This document shows positions 60,604 to 64,000 of a stretch of DNA of 64,000 bases, piece by piece. The notes beneath the pieces were generated by a model. That model was not told where the DNA came from. It saw only the letters and a program-made list of their open reading frames with translations, and ran no database searches. The number at the start of each line of letters is the position of its first letter. Position 1 is the first letter of the stretch. The position numbers and the translations under genes are program-made. This DNA comes from Antedon mediterranea (lineage: Eukaryota > Echinodermata > Crinoidea > Comatulida > Antedonidae): positions 24,013,070 to 24,077,069 of the forward strand of contig NC_092671.1 in assembly GCF_964355755.1 (NCBI RefSeq), read 5' to 3'.

Positions 60604-60680
60604 GCTGGTTGACGGGCTAAACAAGCCCAATTCAAACACTTAAATATCGGACAAATTAAGACCAAAATTTAAAAACCAAA

Positions 60681-60689
60681 ATAAATATA
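60681..60689 (-). promoter_or_regulatory. Possible TATA box
   Basis: Minus-strand TATATTTAT about 80 bp upstream of the start codon; it would place transcription start near 60655. Weak evidence in AT-rich DNA. Confidence 0.25.
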
Positions 60690-61572
60690 CAGTTTAAATT
60701 AGTTTCCTGTTTTTTTTCAAACGCAAAATTCCTGCCAAACACTAACTTAGTAGCTAGTGAATATATGCAGGACTCTCTGGAATGATTTACGTCCAGAAAT
60801 ACTACATTCATAGAAATATAACTTCTTTTAGACTGTCAATTAGTTATGCAAATCTGCAATTGCATAGGTGACAAAGTATTGGACGATTGGTTGAAGTTTA
60901 TTATGACAACACAGTATAAAGTATTGTAAAATTCACGACTGATTAGTGATAACAACCCGTGGAGGCAACTCCTTTGTGATGAACATTTTCAATTCGGAAA
61001 TCGATGTTCAACCAGCTGTTGACAACGATGAAATAATATATCAGCGCCGTGATTGTGTAATGATCTACTCGAAATAAGAGATTCTGAATTGATCAACACT
61101 GTACATAAGAACCGATTATTATCATGTGTGCTGATATTACCATTGTTTATTTTAACTCAAATATTAAAATTATTATAAATAATCATTAATGCGAGACATC
61201 GAGGTCTCATTTCCGACAAAGCCGCGAGATGAAGTATACCGTCATCGATATTCAAAAGTTTAACATGTGATATTTTCAGATATATAGGTATTATCATGTT
61301 ACACAAAGAGAAATACAAAATTCAAACTACAAACTGTTATTTTAGAACAAAACTGTTTTTACATAGCCACACTAATAAATACATATCATGGGAAAGATCA
61401 TTTGAGCAATTTTATTCAGGAATTACAAGTTTTATACTAAATCCTGAATCTGGTGTCCTTTTCCTGGTTGTCTCTGTCCCCTCTTTCATTGTGTCTCAGG
61501 CAGACCCGATTCAAGATCCTGTATCTTTCTTTCTGTTTTTATCATCTTAACTTTCGACTATAGTTATATATA
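60690..61572. other. Upstream region of the gene
   Basis: AT-rich, no gene or clear repeat recognised. It should contain promoter and enhancer sequence for the gene. Confidence 0.4.
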
Positions 61573-62124
61573 TTAAAGATGTATTGTCCCTTGAAACACA
61601 AAAAAATGAAGGTCAAAATATTCTAAATTTAAAGTGGCCATATCAAAGTAATATTAAAGTTATTCACTTTAAGTCGAAAATTTGAGCCAAAAACCACAAG
61701 TTTACGTAATTAACAGGTAAATTAGTTTGATTACATTTCATCTGGAAAATCGTCACGAGCGAAAGTAAACAAAGATTTCAAACCATGAGTACGCATTATG
61801 CATATGCTAAATTAGGATTGTTTACAACTCGTCACGGTTAAGAAGGTATTTTCACACAGATCATGAGGAAGTTTTATGATTATGCATACAGAGTAGCCAA
61901 AAAGCGCGTTTCATTATGGGATATGTTTTGATTGAAAACTTTGACTGGAAGTCAAAGTTATTTTTTTAACAAAAAACGTCTGTATTTCAGTTAAATTTTT
62001 TGTTTTCGACAAATTTTTGGTGATAGTTAATAACTATTATGATACTTCAAAATGACCCATCTTTTTTCGAAATCTTTTATTTTTTATTTTGTTGGAATTA
62101 GTCAAAGGGACAATACATCTTTAA
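61573..62124. mobile_element. MITE, complete copy with perfect 18-bp inverted ends
   Basis: TTAAAGATGTATTGTCCC at the left and its exact inverse at the right, 552 bp apart, flanked by TA-rich sequence. About 1 kb upstream of the signal-peptide exon. Confidence 0.85.
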
Positions 62125-62511
62125 TATTTTGTTTGCATTACTGTTTTAATCAAAAAGCATAAAATAAATATTATTTTGAAAGCAGCTACTAAAATTAATG
62201 ATGAGTCGGCTCGTCGACCTTCAAAACACAACATTACTACAACCTGTTTCATCTTGAAGTAGGAAAAACTAACTAAAAATCATGTAGATTAATGAAAGCC
62301 GTTTTTTACTATAGTAGATCGCCTAGTGTCAATCAAATGCCGAAAAAAGATTTCGTTTTACACGTTCTATGAAATCTTCCAGTGTGGGGTATTTTTACAC
62401 ACTTGACCCTATAGAAGAGAAAATGCAGCACTTTCTGTATTTTGTTTGTTTGACACGTTTAAAAAATACAATGCTTGCGAAATCGTGTTAGTGATGAATG
62501 GAAGAGATTTA

Positions 62512-64000
62512 CTCTAGTAGCTAGATCAACTTTTGTATGCACTTTGAGGTCCAGAGAATTTGACTTCAGAAATTGGTTTAGGATGGTCAAACAATCATTA
62601 TTGCCTTGGTTACACATTTTGAAAATGTTGCAAAAGGTCAAAAGGTCAGGGTGAAAGGTTATCAAACTAAACACCAATAGGTCCTTAAATCTCAACAACC
62701 ACTGGTCACAGCGAGGTCCCAAATTGGTCCCAAATTGATCAGAAGGTATACATTTATATTCAGTCTAATGGGACATTTTAGTAAAAAATGACCGGAAATG
62801 CCATTTCTGACCTTTGACCCACACCCCAGGGCATGTATGTATCTCCGTAACTACTGACCGTAGACACTTGAATTTGGTCTTAAATTGTTCGAAATTAATA
62901 TTTTATTATTTGTTGCACATTTTTAAAAATGTTACAAAAGGTCAAGGGTCAGGGTCAACGGTTATATGAACAAATATAAATAGATACTTGTATCTTGGCA
63001 ACCACTCGTCGTCAATTTTAGTCTCAAAATGTTCAGAAGGCATGCTTTCATATTCAATCTAATGGGACATTTTAGTCAAAAATGATCAGAAATGCCATTT
63101 CTGACCTTTGACCCACATATCATGGCATATTCATATCTCTGTAAGTACTGGTCGTAGAAACTTAAATTTGGTATCAAATTGTTCGAAATATACATATTTA
63201 CATTCATTGTAATAGAAAATGTGGTTAAAAGATGAACAGAAATACTATTACTAATGTTTCAAACAAAAAACATATCTCTACATAACTTATACTTAGACAA
63301 TAATGTTATGCAATAACTGATACTTTAAATTGTTTCAATTTCAAGAACTAGTTATTGCTGTCCCCAAGAACATTTTGATAGAAACGTCAAGCTCAACAAT
63401 TCTTTTCAGAATGCTAGAAGTAACTTGCGATGTGTATCCGATTAAACGCCCCGGGCATTTATTGTTCAAAGGGGTATTTAGGGGGAGGGGAGGAATCTTT
63501 ATTTGGGGTATAATATGGTAATATGTATAATCAAATAAATACCACCTAGATGTAAAAAAAAAAAAAATACAGCACAATTAATATCAAAAAGTGAAAAAAT
63601 GCTTGGTAAATTGTAGATTATTAATTGATTGTTAATGTAATGTGTTGTGATACAATTATTGTGTAAATGCATGTGGCGGGCGTATTCCACATGATGTTCT
63701 ATTGGAGGGAATGGTGGCGTTTATTTGAGGGAGGCTTTTATTCAAAGCGGGTGTTAATTCGAATAAATACTCTAATTTTAATACACATTTCATTAACTAC
63801 CATAATCTACAAGCATTTGACATAATTTTATCATTTTTTGATATTAATTGTGCTGTATTTTTTTACATCTAGGTGGTATTTATTTCATTATACATGTTAC
63901 CATATTATACCCCAAATAAAGATGCCCCCCCCCTCCCCCTAAAAACCTTTTTGAACAATAAATTCCCGGGGTGTTTAATCGGATACACATGGCAAGTTAC
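62512..64000. mobile_element. Fold-back transposon copy 2, cut by the window end
   Basis: Same terminus (CTCTAGTAGCTAGATCAAC) preceded by TA and same arm as 2551-3775. The opposite arm begins at about 63780 and leaves the window. Highly similar to copy 1, so the family was recently active. Confidence 0.8.

Overview
The window reads as animal nuclear DNA. It is AT-rich, dense in short spliced exons and full of decayed non-LTR retrotransposons, MITEs and fold-back elements. The domain set (SUEL/galactose-rhamnose-binding lectin, farnesoic-acid-O-methyltransferase-like 'FA' domain, F5/8C discoidin, VWD-C8-TIL, EGF) and the style of the dispersed repeats fit a marine invertebrate deuterostome, most likely an echinoderm. 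The class cannot be fixed from this sequence alone.

One gene explains essentially all coding signal. It lies on the minus strand, starts with a signal-peptide exon at 60603-60537 and runs the length of the window, leaving it beyond position 1. I could chain 38 exons (6,829 nt, about 2,276 residues) with consistent intron phase and canonical GT-AG boundaries. The order from the N terminus is: signal peptide; acidic linker; FA1; SUEL1; Thr-rich linker; FA2; SUEL2; linker; F5/8C; linker; SUEL3; SUEL4; EPVT-repeat plus SUEL5; VWD1-C8-TIL-EGF; SUEL6; linker; SUEL7; linkers; a strongly basic Arg-Gly linker; VWD2-C8-TIL-EGF; linker; SUEL8; SUEL9; then out of the window. The protein is predicted to be a large secreted, disulfide-rich, carbohydrate-binding multimodular protein. 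The closest architecture I know is sea star footprint protein 1 (Sfp1, temporary adhesive). FA domains are also known from sea-cucumber Cuvierian-tubule adhesive proteins. An adhesive or mucus role is therefore an inference by domain similarity.

The most unusual feature is the linker architecture. Nearly every interdomain linker is encoded by a phase 1-1 microexon of 6 to 57 nt. They include a field of five 9-12 nt exons between 10140 and 9028, encoding GRR, GRR, GRK, GRR and GRDG, and a 6-nt exon at 31832-31827. Decayed or candidate extra microexons lie nearby. Each could be skipped or included without changing frame, so linker length, charge and protease sites could be tuned by splicing.

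Region by region: 1-8.2 kb holds SUEL9, SUEL8, EGF2, TIL2, C8-2 and VWD2, with a 3.3-kb fold-back transposon inside the TIL2-EGF2 intron. 9.0-11.6 kb is the Arg-Gly microexon field. 11.9-18.9 kb holds SUEL7 back to SUEL4. 19.2-21.9 kb is a LINE in an intron. 22-25.1 kb holds SUEL3 and the end of the F5/8C domain. 25.27-27.98 kb is a minisatellite of exactly 63 x 43 bp inside the F5/8C intron. 28.2-32.0 kb holds F5/8C, SUEL2, FA2 and linkers. 32-40 kb is a repeat-rich intron. 40.3-43.0 kb holds SUEL1, FA1 and the acidic microexon. 43-60.5 kb is a very large first intron packed with nested transposons. 60.6-64 kb is upstream DNA with a MITE and a second copy of the fold-back element. I saw no rRNA gene, intact tRNA gene, CRISPR array or second protein-coding host gene.
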